Positions 28,969 to 37,022 are shown, counted from the stretch's first letter. The stretch is DNA of 37,022 bases from CAYYMZ01 sp964473025 (GCA_964473025.1 CAYYMZ010000007.1:1-37022); one strand, 5' to 3'. Made by a program: numbers and translations. The notes: generated by a model from the sequence alone, not told the origin.

Positions 28969-30187
28969 AATTTATAGATTAATTAAAGAAGAAGAAAAAC
29001 GGCAAACCGAAGGGCTGGAGATGATTGCTTCGGAAAATTATGTATCCCGTGCAGTGCTTGAAGCAACGGGCTCTATTTTAACCAATAAATATGCCGAGGG
29101 TTACCCGGGACATAAATATTATGGTGGATGTGAAGTAATAGATCAAATCGAAAATTTAGCAATCGAGCGGTTAAAAAAACTTTTTAAATGCAAATTCGCC
29201 AACGTCCAACCGCACAGCGGTTCGCAGGCCAATATGGGAGCATATTTCGCGACTGCCAAACCGGGGGATGTAATTATCGGACAAAGCCTGGACGCAGGCG
29301 GGCATTTGACGCATGGTTCAAAAGTATCTTTTTCGGGGATGCTTTACGATGCTTATGGCTATGGTTTGAGTGAGAAAACAGGGCGATTGGATTATGATGA
29401 AATTCAAGCTCTTGCAAAAAAAGTTAAACCCAAAGTTATAATGTGCGGTTATTCCGCTTATCCGCGTGCACTCGACTTCAAAAAGTTTCGGAAAATTGCT
29501 GATTCGGTTGGAGCTTATTTGATCGCTGATATTGCCCATATCGCAGGATTGATTGCAACCGGCTTTCATCCGTCTCCAGTAGGTGTTGCCGATATCATTA
29601 CTTCGACCACTCACAAAACTTTGCGCGGGCCACGCTCCGGAATTATCATGACCAATAACGAAGAGCTGGCCAAAAAAATTAATAAGTCAATTTTCCCGGC
29701 ACTGCAAGGAGGACCACTGGAACATGTAATCGCCGCCAAAGCGGTTGCGTTCAAAGAAGCATCAAAACCGCAATTTAAAACTTACATCAAAAATGTGCTT
29801 GAAAATATGAAGGCGCTTTCCGACACGCTCTTGGCTTTTGATTTTGATCTCGTGACCGGAGGAACCGATAATCACCTGATCTTGGTAGATTTAAGAAACA
29901 AGAATCTAACCGGCAAAGATTTTGAGTCAGCTTTATGTGCTGCTGGTATTACCGTCAATAAAAATGCTGTACCCGCCGATCCGAATCCCCCGCAAGTAAC
30001 TTCTGGAATACGCGTCGGGACAGCCGCATTAACAACCCGCGGAATGGGAAAGACTGAAATGAAAAGGATTGGGGAATTGATGAATCTGGTTTGTGAAAAT
30101 GTTAACGATCAAAAAGTTCTTGAAAAAGTCAAAAAAGAAGTTAAGGCAATGACCAAAAATTTCCCCGTGCCCGGCTTGCCCCGTTAG
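28946..30187 (+). CDS. glyA: Serine hydroxymethyltransferase
   Basis: A full-length 413-residue PLP enzyme that makes glycine and 5,10-methylene-THF from serine. Seen are EMIASENYVS near the N-terminus, GYPGHKYYGG, the PLP region IADIAHIAGLIATG (193-206), and STTHKTLRGPRSG with K224 as Schiff-base lysine. It supplies the one-carbon unit for ThyA, encoded just downstream. A GAGGAG lies seven nt before the ATG, inside the end of the dCMP deaminase gene. Confidence 0.97.
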   Translation: MSLKADGEIYRLIKEEEKRQTEGLEMIASENYVSRAVLEATGSILTNKYAEGYPGHKYYGGCEVIDQIENLAIERLKKLFKCKFANVQPHSGSQANMGAYFATAKPGDVIIGQSLDAGGHLTHGSKVSFSGMLYDAYGYGLSEKTGRLDYDEIQALAKKVKPKVIMCGYSAYPRALDFKKFRKIADSVGAYLIADIAHIAGLIATGFHPSPVGVADIITSTTHKTLRGPRSGIIMTNNEELAKKINKSIFPALQGGPLEHVIAAKAVAFKEASKPQFKTYIKNVLENMKALSDTLLAFDFDLVTGGTDNHLILVDLRNKNLTGKDFESALCAAGITVNKNAVPADPNPPQVTSGIRVGTAALTTRGMGKTEMKRIGELMNLVCENVNDQKVLEKVKKEVKAMTKNFPVPGLPR

Positions 30188-30197
30188 AGATATAGGT

Positions 30198-30457
30198 ATG
30201 TTTTATACATATGTTTTAAAGAGTAAAAAAGATAACCACTGGTATACTGGTTGCACGAAAGATTTACGGAAGCGCTTCACTCAGCACCTAAAGAGTCAGG
30301 TTTATCCAACTAGAGCAAGAGGTCCATTTGAGTTATATATTACGAGGCATGTATAAACCAAACCGACGCCTACACAAGAGAGAAATATTTAAAAAGTGGA
30401 TATGGAAAGCGATATCTAAAAAATAGATTAAAGCGCTTCCTATCTCTAACGGGGTAA
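30198..30457 (+). pseudogene. GIY-YIG endonuclease-like gene with a frameshift
   Basis: From the ATG at 30198 the frame reads MFYTYVLKSKKDNHWYTGCT and KDLRKRFTQHLKS, the YhbQ/UPF0213-type GIY-YIG opening (WYTGCT standing for YIG). At about 30333-30340 the frame shifts by one base. The shifted frame continues YYEACINQTDAYTREKYLKS and GYGKRYLKNRLKRFLSLTG to a stop at 30455-30457. Restoring one base around GAGTTATAT rejoins a complete protein of about 87 residues. The intact remainder suggests a recent lesion or a sequencing error. Confidence 0.8.
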
Positions 30458-30458
30458 A

Positions 30459-31388
30459 ATGAAGCAATATCTGCAACTTCTCGATAAAATTATGAAAGAA
30501 GGTACGGTCAAAGAAGACCGTACCGGGGTTGGCACAAAAAGCATATTCGGATATCAGATGCGCTTTGATCTCACGAAAGGGTTTCCGCTTTTGACGACCA
30601 AGAAAGTTTATATCAAAGCAATTATTTATGAATTACTTTGGTTCTTAAAGGGAGAAACTAACATCCAATATCTGGTTCAAAACGATGTTAAGATTTGGAA
30701 TGAGTGGGCCTTTCAAGGATATCTGGAAAAAAATAATTTGGTTAAAAAGTTTCCACGTTACTCTGATATATGGGGGCAAAAGCTTGATGAGTTTGTTGCA
30801 AAGATGAAAACAAACAATGCGTTTGCAAAAAAGTATGGCGATCTAGGCCCGGTTTACGGTAAGCAGTGGCGCCGCTGGAAGGGTCCGCATGGCGAAGAAA
30901 TAGATCAGATAAAAAATATTATTGATTTAATTAAAAAAGATCCGACTTCAAGAAGAATAATTGTTTCGGGTTGGAATGTGGGGGAGATTCAGGAATTAAT
31001 TCGAGACCATCATCACGCACCGCCGCCCTGCCACACCCTGTTTCATTTCATGGTGGTAGACGGAAAATTATCCTGCCAACTTTATCAACGCAGCGCAGAT
31101 GTGTTTTTGGGAGTTCCTTTTAATATTGCCTCCTATGCACTGCTAACGATGATGGTTGCGCAGGTAACGGGCTTAAAACCGGGTGAATTTATTCATACGT
31201 TTGGCGATGTTCATGTCTACAGAAATCACTATAAACAAGTAAGAGAGCAGTTATCTCGGAAACCAAGAAAGTTGCCAACAATGATTATAAATAAAAAAGT
31301 GAAAAGCATATTCCAATTCAAATACGATGATTTTAACTTAAAAGATTATAATCCTCATCCACCAATTAAAGCACCGATAGCGGTATAA
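30459..31388 (+). CDS. thyA: Thymidylate synthase (ThyA type)
   Basis: A 309-residue enzyme that methylates dUMP using methylene-THF. Seen are DRTGVGTKSIFGYQMRFDL, then LLTTKKV and IIYELLWFLKG near the N-terminus, RRIIVSGWNVGEI, the catalytic cysteine in APPPCHTLFHF (C191), and QLYQRSADVFLGVPFNIASY (209-228). The insertion between WNEWA and YGDLGPVYGKQWR is about 40 residues longer than in E. coli ThyA, as in several long ThyA forms. The start follows the pseudogene stop by 1 nt. Confidence 0.97.
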   Translation: MKQYLQLLDKIMKEGTVKEDRTGVGTKSIFGYQMRFDLTKGFPLLTTKKVYIKAIIYELLWFLKGETNIQYLVQNDVKIWNEWAFQGYLEKNNLVKKFPRYSDIWGQKLDEFVAKMKTNNAFAKKYGDLGPVYGKQWRRWKGPHGEEIDQIKNIIDLIKKDPTSRRIIVSGWNVGEIQELIRDHHHAPPPCHTLFHFMVVDGKLSCQLYQRSADVFLGVPFNIASYALLTMMVAQVTGLKPGEFIHTFGDVHVYRNHYKQVREQLSRKPRKLPTMIINKKVKSIFQFKYDDFNLKDYNPHPPIKAPIAV

Positions 31389-31426
31389 ACCAAAGTAAAA
31401 ACGAAAAACTAAAAAGTAAAAATAAA

Positions 31427-31915
31427 ATGACTAAAAGAACGAACCAAACCGTTTTATTAATTGCGGCAATCGGCAAAAATCGAGAACTTGGATTTAAGAA
31501 TGACCTGATTTGGAAAATTCCCGAAGATATAGCATTTTTTAAAAAGACAACTTCTGGACATACTGTTGTAATGGGGCAGAGGACCTATGAGTCGATCGGC
31601 CATCCCTTGCCACACAGGCAAAATATTGTTTTAACGCGCGACGATAATTTTAAAGCGGCTGGTTGCTTAATCGCCCATTCAATTGACGAGGCGCTGGAGC
31701 TTGCGGGTGATGGAGAGATCTTTATAATCGGCGGAGGGCAGATTTATGCCCAGACAATTAAATTGGCCGATAAATTATACCTAACAATTATCGATAAAGA
31801 CGCCCCGGCCGATACCTTCTTTCCAGAATTTTCGGATTTTAAAATTTCAAAAAAACTTGGAGGTGGTAGCTTTCGTGGCGTGAAATTTGAATTTCTGGAA
31901 TTTAAAAAATCATGA
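31427..31915 (+). CDS. folA: Dihydrofolate reductase
   Basis: A 162-residue NADPH-dependent reductase that regenerates THF after the ThyA reaction. Seen are LIAAIGKNRELGFKNDLIWKIP (11-32), including the substrate-loop tryptophan and the acidic residue IPEDIAFFK, TVVMGQRTYESIG (55-67, NADPH site), and IFIIGGGQIYAQ with the GG cofactor motif. The stop overlaps the dut start by 4 nt. Confidence 0.93.
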   Translation: MTKRTNQTVLLIAAIGKNRELGFKNDLIWKIPEDIAFFKKTTSGHTVVMGQRTYESIGHPLPHRQNIVLTRDDNFKAAGCLIAHSIDEALELAGDGEIFIIGGGQIYAQTIKLADKLYLTIIDKDAPADTFFPEFSDFKISKKLGGGSFRGVKFEFLEFKKS

Positions 31916-32349
31916 GTAAAAAAACTCTCAATGTTCAGCTGCATTCCAAAGACGCGAAAGCGCCAGCTTATGCAAATTCTAATGATGCCGGGATGGACTT
32001 GTTCACGCCTAAAAAAATTGTTCTTAAGGCCAGAGGTAAAGTTATTATTGATACTCAAATTTCAATAGAGCTGCCAAAGAATACGGTTGCTCTGGTTTGG
32101 GACAAGGGTGGCCTGGGGTGTGTAAAGGGAATCAAGGTTCTAGGCGGTGTATTTGATGAAAACTTCCGCGGTACCTACACCGTTGGCCTTGCTAATTTAA
32201 CCGACAAGGATTATCTTTTTGAAGCAGGAGATAAAATTTGCCAAGTCCTAATTCAGCCAATTGAATACGTTAATGTAAAGATTGTAGATAAGCTTTCGGG
32301 CAATACAACAAGGGGCGGAAAACGGTTTGGCTCAACAGGAAAAAAATGA
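31912..32349 (+). CDS. dut: Deoxyuridine triphosphatase
   Basis: A 145-residue dUTPase hydrolysing dUTP to dUMP. Motif 1 is SNDAGMDLF, motif 3 GVFDENFRG, motif 4 in AGDKICQVLI, and motif 5 RGGKRFGSTG at the C-terminus. Motif 2 is unusual: KGGLG instead of RSGLA-like. The ATGA overlaps with folA upstream and tmk downstream imply coupled translation of the three genes. Confidence 0.9.
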   Translation: MSKKTLNVQLHSKDAKAPAYANSNDAGMDLFTPKKIVLKARGKVIIDTQISIELPKNTVALVWDKGGLGCVKGIKVLGGVFDENFRGTYTVGLANLTDKDYLFEAGDKICQVLIQPIEYVNVKIVDKLSGNTTRGGKRFGSTGKK

Positions 32350-33005
32350 GAAAAAACCCACACAAGGGACTGTTTATTGTTTTTGAAGGACTAGATGGCT
32401 CGGGTCAATCGACCCAAGCCAACCTTTTGAATTCCCGTCTTGTCGATGACGGTTACGCGACTCTATTGACCAAGGAGCCAACAAATAATATTATCGGCGG
32501 CCTGATCCGCGGACAGCTCACCCATGACTGGACGGCCAACATGGAATGTTTGCAGTTGCTTTTTGCGGCGGATCGCGCGCATCACCTATTCAGGGAAATA
32601 TTACCAGCGCTCAAGGACTCGAGGATTGTAGTTTGCGACCGTTACTTTATGTCCACAGTTGCGTTTGGTTCGATAGAGCTGGAAAGAGATTGGCTCTTAG
32701 AACTAAACAAAAAATTTATTTATCCGGACGCAGTTTTTTTGCTTAAGGTTCCTCCGAAAATTTGTATTCAAAGAATGCAAGAAAGTAGATTCGAGATTGA
32801 ATTATTCGAACGTGAAGAAAAGCTGAAAAAAGTTTGGAGTGGTTTTGAGTATTTAGCTCAAAAATTCACAAACGTTTATGTTATAGATGGCACCCAATCA
32901 AGAGCCCAAATTTCTGGAGAAATTTTAGAAATTACCAAAAAAATATTGAAGAAAAAAAATCTTGCCCAGAAAATTAATTTGTTTGATGAAAAAAACATAC
33001 AATAA
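32346..33005 (+). CDS. tmk: Thymidylate kinase
   Basis: A 219-residue dTMP kinase. The N-terminus FIVFEGLDGSGQSTQ (10-24) is the family's P-loop region, but the Walker A lysine is replaced by glutamine (Q21). The DRY-like motif is CDRYFMSTVAF, and the thymidine-binding KEPTNN segment follows the P-loop. The C-terminal 20 residues are very basic. Closes the dTMP pathway encoded upstream. Confidence 0.9.
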   Translation: MRKNPHKGLFIVFEGLDGSGQSTQANLLNSRLVDDGYATLLTKEPTNNIIGGLIRGQLTHDWTANMECLQLLFAADRAHHLFREILPALKDSRIVVCDRYFMSTVAFGSIELERDWLLELNKKFIYPDAVFLLKVPPKICIQRMQESRFEIELFEREEKLKKVWSGFEYLAQKFTNVYVIDGTQSRAQISGEILEITKKILKKKNLAQKINLFDEKNIQ

Positions 33006-33309
33006 ATTAATCCGTGATAAAATTCCCGAAATTATTCTGAAATCTGGTGAAAAGCCAGCTGTAAAAGTTTTAAACAGAAAACAATTCAAAGAAGAGCTTT
33101 TAAAAAAGCTGGTAGAGGAGGCCAAGGAATTAAGTTGTGCTCATGGGAAAAAAGAAATAACAAATGAGTTGGCTGACATATCCGAATTGATAGAATGGAT
33201 CTGCCGAGAGTATAAAATAGAAAAAAAGACTTTACGAAATCGTAAGGCGGAAAAAAACCAAAAACGGGGGAGCTTTGGGGATAAGTTATTTCTTATTAAG
33301 ACCGAATAA
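32986..33309 (+). CDS. MazG/PRA-PH-like nucleotide pyrophosphohydrolase
   Basis: A 107-residue helical protein beginning KTYNKLIRDKIPEIILKSGE, the opening typical of the phosphoribosyl-ATP pyrophosphohydrolase-like all-alpha NTP-PPase group, followed by LLKKLVEEAKEL and EITNELADISELIEWI with the acidic metal-binding residues (EExxE, ExxD). It overlaps tmk by 20 nt. I take the ATG at 32986. Nucleotide clean-up is the likely role given the operon. Confidence 0.82.
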   Translation: MKKTYNKLIRDKIPEIILKSGEKPAVKVLNRKQFKEELLKKLVEEAKELSCAHGKKEITNELADISELIEWICREYKIEKKTLRNRKAEKNQKRGSFGDKLFLIKTE

Positions 33310-33364
33310 TTTCTTTATTTTCTCTCCCTAAAGTGGTAAGATTTCATTAAATAATTTTTGTTTT

Positions 33365-35086
33365 ATGGAAAAAGAAAATCTTGATATTGAGGTTGTAAGG
33401 CATTCTTTGTCGCACGTTCTTGCGGCAGCAGTTGTTGATATGTTCCCCGAAGCTAAACTCGGGATTGGACCGGCAGTTGAGAACGGATTTTATTATGACT
33501 TCGGCCTACCCAGAACCCTGATCCCAGAGGATTTAGCGTTGGTTGAAGAAAAAATGCACAAAATCATAGATGAGAATCTGCCATTTGAAAAAGTTGAAAT
33601 TTCAACTGATGAGGCAATCTCTGATTTAAAAAAATCAGATCAAAAATATAAGCTGGAATTGGTTGAGGATTTAAAAGCGGAAAAAATAGAGAAAGTAACG
33701 CTTTATAAAACGGGGGCGTTTGTCGATCTTTGTAAGGGTCCGCACGTTGATTCCACCAGCGATTTAAAGAAAATTGCCTTCAAATTAGACACAATTGCCG
33801 GGGCTTACTGGAAAGGTAGTGAAAAAAATCCGATGCTACAGAGAATATATGCCCTGGCTTTTGGCTCCCAGGAAGAGTTAGGTGAGCATTTGAGAATTAG
33901 AGAAGAAGCAAAGGACCGCGATCACAAAAAACTAGGCAGAGAATTAGAACTTTTTATTTTTGATGGGTCTGCGCCCGGGATGCCTTACTGGCTGCCTAAG
34001 GGGTTAATTTTGTATAATCTTTTAATTGAATTTTGGCGCAAGGAGCATTCAGCGCGGGGATATCAAGAAATCAAATCGCCCCTTTTAAATAAAAAACAAT
34101 TGTTTGAAACTTCGGGCCACTGGGATCATTATCGCGAGGAAATGTTTTTGAGCGAGACAGGCGAGAAAGAAATTTATGGCCTGAAACCGATGAACTGCCC
34201 TAACGCAATGGTTGTTTATGGATTGAAGCCGCGAAGCTGCAGGGATCTGCCCTTAAGATTCTCCGATTGTGATACCCTGCATCGCAACGAGCTATCCGGA
34301 GTGCTAAACGGGTTATTTAGAGCAAGGTCGTTTTCGCAAGACGATGCTCACATCTTTTTAGCTGAAGATCAGATTGAAAGCGAAATAAAAAATATTTTTG
34401 AAATTGTCGAAAAGTTCTATTCGGTTTTTGATCTTGATTATTCTTTTCGACTTGGCACCAGACCCGATAAATTTATGGGAGACGAAAAAACATGGAATCA
34501 CGCTGAGGGTGTTTTGAGAAAAATTCTTGAAAAATCAGGTAAAAAATTTATTGTGCTAGATGGTGACGGCGCTTTCTACGGTCCCAAAATTGATATCCTG
34601 ATGAAGGACTCTCTGGGACGCGAATGGCAGATGGGAACGATCCAACTCGATTTTCAGCTACCCCGTAATTTCAAATTGACTTATGCCGACAAGGACGGGT
34701 CCGACAAGACGCCCGTGACTATCCATAGGGTTATATACGGCTCGCTGGAGCGTTTTATCGGCATTTTGACCGAACACTACAGCGGTGCCTTTCCTGTATG
34801 GATAGCGCCGGTACAAGCAATAATCCTACCTATTTCCGAAAAGCAAATGGATTATGCTAAAATAGTTTTAGAAAAATTAAAAAAAGAGAATATTCGTGTT
34901 GAGGTAGATGCTCGAAACGAATCAATCGGCAAAAAAATCCGCGAGGCAGAACTGCAAAAGATCCCCTACATGTTAGTTGTCGGTGAAAGGGAAAAAGAGA
35001 GTGGGGGAGTGGCTGTGCGAAAATACTCAAAAGGGGACAAGGGGCAGGTAAAGATCTCGGATTTGATCAAAGAAATAAAAAAGTAG
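33365..35086 (+). CDS. thrS: Threonyl-tRNA synthetase
   Basis: A 573-residue class II synthetase. The editing domain begins at once (RHSLSH, H13 and H17, then DLCKGPHV). The catalytic core has KPMNCPNAM with the zinc cysteine, QDDAHIF with the zinc histidine, and PVTIHRVIYGSLERF with the third zinc ligand. The C-terminal anticodon domain has VDARNESIGKKIREAEL and PYMLVVGEREKE. The N-terminal TGS domain found in longer ThrRS (about 640 residues) is missing. MNCPNA replaces the usual MNCPGH. Confidence 0.96.
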   Translation: MEKENLDIEVVRHSLSHVLAAAVVDMFPEAKLGIGPAVENGFYYDFGLPRTLIPEDLALVEEKMHKIIDENLPFEKVEISTDEAISDLKKSDQKYKLELVEDLKAEKIEKVTLYKTGAFVDLCKGPHVDSTSDLKKIAFKLDTIAGAYWKGSEKNPMLQRIYALAFGSQEELGEHLRIREEAKDRDHKKLGRELELFIFDGSAPGMPYWLPKGLILYNLLIEFWRKEHSARGYQEIKSPLLNKKQLFETSGHWDHYREEMFLSETGEKEIYGLKPMNCPNAMVVYGLKPRSCRDLPLRFSDCDTLHRNELSGVLNGLFRARSFSQDDAHIFLAEDQIESEIKNIFEIVEKFYSVFDLDYSFRLGTRPDKFMGDEKTWNHAEGVLRKILEKSGKKFIVLDGDGAFYGPKIDILMKDSLGREWQMGTIQLDFQLPRNFKLTYADKDGSDKTPVTIHRVIYGSLERFIGILTEHYSGAFPVWIAPVQAIILPISEKQMDYAKIVLEKLKKENIRVEVDARNESIGKKIREAELQKIPYMLVVGEREKESGGVAVRKYSKGDKGQVKISDLIKEIKK

Positions 35087-35100
35087 AAACTCTCTATAGG

Positions 35101-36117
35101 CTATGCTTTTGCATTGACGACCTTGTCTAGGACGTGCCATCTTCGCTGCTTTTCTGCCCACGAAATCGGATCGCCTAATTTATACGCGACAGTGCCAACA
35201 CGCGGAGAGTATTTGTTTATATAAGCCAAAGAATATTTAACGCGTTTAAAAACCTCAACGGTCTTTTGAAAATCGGCCTCGGTCTCTCCGGGGAATCCAA
35301 CTATTACATCGGTTGTAATTTTTATTTTAGGGTTTGCCTTGTGGATTTTATTGATGATATTTAGATATTGCTTGACACTATATGGACGATTCATCGCCTT
35401 TAAAATTTTATCCGACCCGGATTGCAACGGCAGATGAATCTCTTTTTTTATTTTTGGCAGTGTAGCAACCGCCGCGATAATGTCATCAGACATATCCTTA
35501 GGATGATTTGAAATAAAAGAAATAATAAAATTGCCGTCAAGGTCGTTTAGAGTTTGCATAAGTTTCGCAAAATCATATTTATAGGAGTTAACATTTTGGC
35601 CGAGAAGCATAATTTCACTGTGGCCTGTCGCGATTAAATTTTTCACATCATAAACTACGTCGTTAAACGATCTGGATCTTTCACGGCCGCGCGTGTAGGG
35701 TACAGCGCAGTATGAGCAGAAGTTATTACAGCCGTAGATTATCGGAACAAAAGCAGACGTCTCCTTTGCTTTTTGTAAATAGTTTTTAAATTTGTCCAGC
35801 TCATTAATACCAACTAACTTTACAAATTTTTCCACATTGTTGTCTGGGCAAACAAGCAACCCCCTTTTTTCAAATTTTTTCCGGTCTGACTCTAAAACGC
35901 ACCCCAAAACAATTATTTTCTTTTTTTCCCAATCTTTAACCTTTCCAAGTATACGATCAATTGCTGTTTGCCTTACCGAACAGGCGAGAATGATCACCAA
36001 ATCAGCATCGGTAATATCCACTCTTTCAAATCCAATTTTAGTAAGTGCAAAATCCAGACACTTTCCGTCGTGCTCATTTTGCTGACAACCTATTACCCAG
36101 AGATAATATTTATTCAT
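35101..36117 (-). CDS. miaB: MiaB-type methylthiotransferase, C-terminally truncated
   Basis: A 338-residue radical SAM tRNA-modifying enzyme (2-methylthio on i6A37). The UPF0004 cluster cysteines are C11 (GCQQNE), C46 (LACSVRQ) and C73 (LGCVLE). The radical SAM motif is CNNFCSYC (C130, C134, C137), followed by VPYTRGRERSR. HLPLQSGSDKILKAMNR and the GFPGET segment follow. The protein ends soon after the SAM barrel, so the TRAM RNA-binding domain of usual MiaB (440+ residues) is absent. I use the ATG at 36117; the frame is open 11 codons upstream through the hairpin. Confidence 0.85.
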   Translation of the reverse strand: MNKYYLWVIGCQQNEHDGKCLDFALTKIGFERVDITDADLVIILACSVRQTAIDRILGKVKDWEKKKIIVLGCVLESDRKKFEKRGLLVCPDNNVEKFVKLVGINELDKFKNYLQKAKETSAFVPIIYGCNNFCSYCAVPYTRGRERSRSFNDVVYDVKNLIATGHSEIMLLGQNVNSYKYDFAKLMQTLNDLDGNFIISFISNHPKDMSDDIIAAVATLPKIKKEIHLPLQSGSDKILKAMNRPYSVKQYLNIINKIHKANPKIKITTDVIVGFPGETEADFQKTVEVFKRVKYSLAYINKYSPRVGTVAYKLGDPISWAEKQRRWHVLDKVVNAKA

Positions 36118-36125
36118 GGACGATA

Positions 36126-36156
36126 CGCAAAATGCCCCATCGTGGGGCATTTTGCG
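36126..36156. terminator. Perfect 14-bp hairpin after rplY
   Basis: CGCAAAATGCCCCA and TGGGGCATTTTGCG around TCG. On the minus strand it follows the rplY stop by 13 nt and ends 9 nt before the miaB-like ATG, so it separates the two genes' transcripts or regulates readthrough. The T-run is inside the stem. Confidence 0.75.
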
Positions 36157-36169
36157 TTGAAAGTTTTTC

Positions 36170-36913
36170 TTATTTATCTTTTTTCTCTCCAGCTTGAGGG
36201 ACTGCCGGAACTTCGCCTTCTGGTGTTTCGGTTACTTCACCTTCCTCACCCTCTACGGTTTCAGCTTTCGCTTCCTCTTCCATCTTCTCGAGTGCCTCTT
36301 TCTCCTCATCGGCTGCCGATTCCTCTAGTTCCGCCAACTCCTCCTCGCTTCTTGGTTCTTCAACGGAAGCAACTACTTCTTCCGCATCTGTTATGACTTC
36401 CAGAGCTGTTGGTACTTTCAAATCTTTAACACAAATAGAATCCTCAAACGTTTTAAGGGTGGAAATATCGACTTCAATATTTGGAATGAGGTCAGCAGGT
36501 AAACACTCAACCTCAACGTTGTCGCGGTTGGTAACCAAGCTGCCGTCGAGTTGAGTAACCGCTTCGGATTCCCCAATAAATTCAAGGGGAATTTCGGTTT
36601 TGATTTTTTCGTCCATTCTGACACGATAAAAATCTACATGAATGGACGCGCCTGTAACAGGATTAAGATCCGGCTCATGCGAGAGAACCTTAACCGCGGG
36701 CTTGTCGGATATGCTCAAATCAATCAAACTTGAGCTTCCAGCTTCGCCATATATTTTCGAAAATTCAATACTATTTAAAGTCAAAGATTGAGGTTTTTGG
36801 CCGCGACCATAAATAACGGCAGGAATTTCACCGTTTTTTCTCAACTTCTTAACCTTTTTGCCAGTAATTTCTCTTTCCTTGGCACAAATTTTGTATGATT
36901 TTTGTTCTGTCAT
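36170..36913 (-). CDS. rplY: 50S ribosomal protein bL25 (CTC/TL5 form)
   Basis: A 247-residue protein. The N-terminal 5S-rRNA-binding L25 domain (about 8-95) contains GKKVKKLRKNGEIPAVIYG and the HVDFYRV strand. The TL5/CTC beta domain follows (about 100-185), with IPLEFIGESEAVTQLDGSL and VECLPADLIPNIEVDIS. The last 60 residues are a Glu/Ala-rich acidic tail, longer than in most CTC proteins. The CTC form, rather than the short E. coli L25, is usual in Gram-positives and Patescibacteria. Confidence 0.95.
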   Translation of the reverse strand: MTEQKSYKICAKEREITGKKVKKLRKNGEIPAVIYGRGQKPQSLTLNSIEFSKIYGEAGSSSLIDLSISDKPAVKVLSHEPDLNPVTGASIHVDFYRVRMDEKIKTEIPLEFIGESEAVTQLDGSLVTNRDNVEVECLPADLIPNIEVDISTLKTFEDSICVKDLKVPTALEVITDAEEVVASVEEPRSEEELAELEESAADEEKEALEKMEEEAKAETVEGEEGEVTETPEGEVPAVPQAGEKKDK

Positions 36914-36959
36914 CTTGTAATTAATTTATTGCAAAATAAAATATACCTTATTTTTACGA

Positions 36960-37022
36960 TTAATTCAACACCTTAGCTCTCTTTATTTCACTGACTTTTG
37001 AAGATTGCTTTAAAGTTCCCAT
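36960..37022 (-). CDS. Tail of an unknown minus-strand gene (partial)
   Basis: The last 20 codons before a TAA at 36960-36962 read MGTLKQSSKVSEIKRAKVLN, in frame to the window edge. The first of these is an ATG, so it could also be a very short ORF, but a truncated C-terminus is more likely. Family cannot be told. Confidence 0.3.
   Translation of the reverse strand: MGTLKQSSKVSEIKRAKVLN

Noticed and set aside
1..37022. CRISPR array, transposase or insertion sequence
   Set aside because: No regularly spaced direct repeats, Cas proteins, transposase or integrase motifs were seen on either strand; the only repeats are the tmRNA-end copies and local hairpins.

Overview
This 37 kb window looks like part of a genome from the Candidate Phyla Radiation (Patescibacteria). 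The evidence is the AT-rich base composition, short and often overlapping genes, compact versions of core enzymes (ThrRS without a TGS domain, a MiaB-like protein without TRAM), a very cysteine-rich zinc-ribbon protein of a kind common in these genomes, and P-loop variants such as GSGQST in thymidylate kinase. No ribosomal RNA is present, so the lineage cannot be fixed further.

Layout. (1) 1-10099, minus strand: eleven tightly packed genes read as one operon. From its 5' end it encodes a nucleoside 2-deoxyribosyltransferase/CMP-hydrolase-like protein, a stand-alone class I LysRS-like ligase with a zinc ribbon, a GT-B glycosyltransferase, a GNAT/FemAB-like acyltransferase, a radical SAM enzyme, two DegT/DnrJ-family PLP enzymes, a second FemAB-like transferase, an APH(3')-like kinase, and an ABC-2 exporter (the permease runs off the window). 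The enzyme set parallels the early steps of cytosine-nucleoside antibiotics of the blasticidin S/mildiomycin type (base release, cytosylglucuronate synthesis, radical SAM decarboxylation, amination), followed by amide formation, self-protection and export. I propose a peptidyl-nucleoside-like biosynthetic cluster in a CPR bacterium. This is inferred from gene content and needs testing. (2) 10174-14365: a GC-rich, probably transferred ABC-F gene, a cupin gene and the divergently transcribed Cys-rich zinc-ribbon gene, the last two sharing a symmetric operator-like inverted repeat. (3) 14410-19158: tRNA-Arg(CCT), an HTH protein whose frame runs into that tRNA, tRNA-Pro(CGG), two DUF881 membrane proteins, a PerM/AI-2E-type membrane protein, tRNA-Val(GAC), lgt and tmRNA (ssrA).

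(4) 19132-26720: an accessory region inserted exactly at the 3' end of ssrA. Copies of the tmRNA 3' end and its terminator recur at 26073-26130 and 26712-26751, which implies at least two successive insertions. It carries an M48 protease with a membrane-anchored FtsK-gamma-like partner, a terminase-small-subunit-like protein, a HEPN-like plus DUF4238 pair, a ClpP-fold SDH-type protease with a possible frameshift, and a GC-rich orphan gene. No integrase is visible. (5) 26757-33309: a small membrane protein, smpB, then a near-complete dTMP operon: P-loop kinase, dCMP deaminase, glyA, a frameshifted GIY-YIG pseudogene, thyA, DHFR, dut, tmk and a MazG-like pyrophosphohydrolase. (6) 33365-37022: thrS, a miaB-like gene, a strong hairpin, rplY (bL25/CTC) and the tail of one more gene.

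A recurring regulatory feature is a -10 hexamer exactly 6 nt upstream of the ATG in five genes (starts at 15100, 15328, 16702, 17902 and 22365), which predicts leaderless mRNAs. Other genes (for example at 12295, 24805, 26579, 26969 and 27586) have strong Shine-Dalgarno sequences, so two initiation modes seem to coexist.
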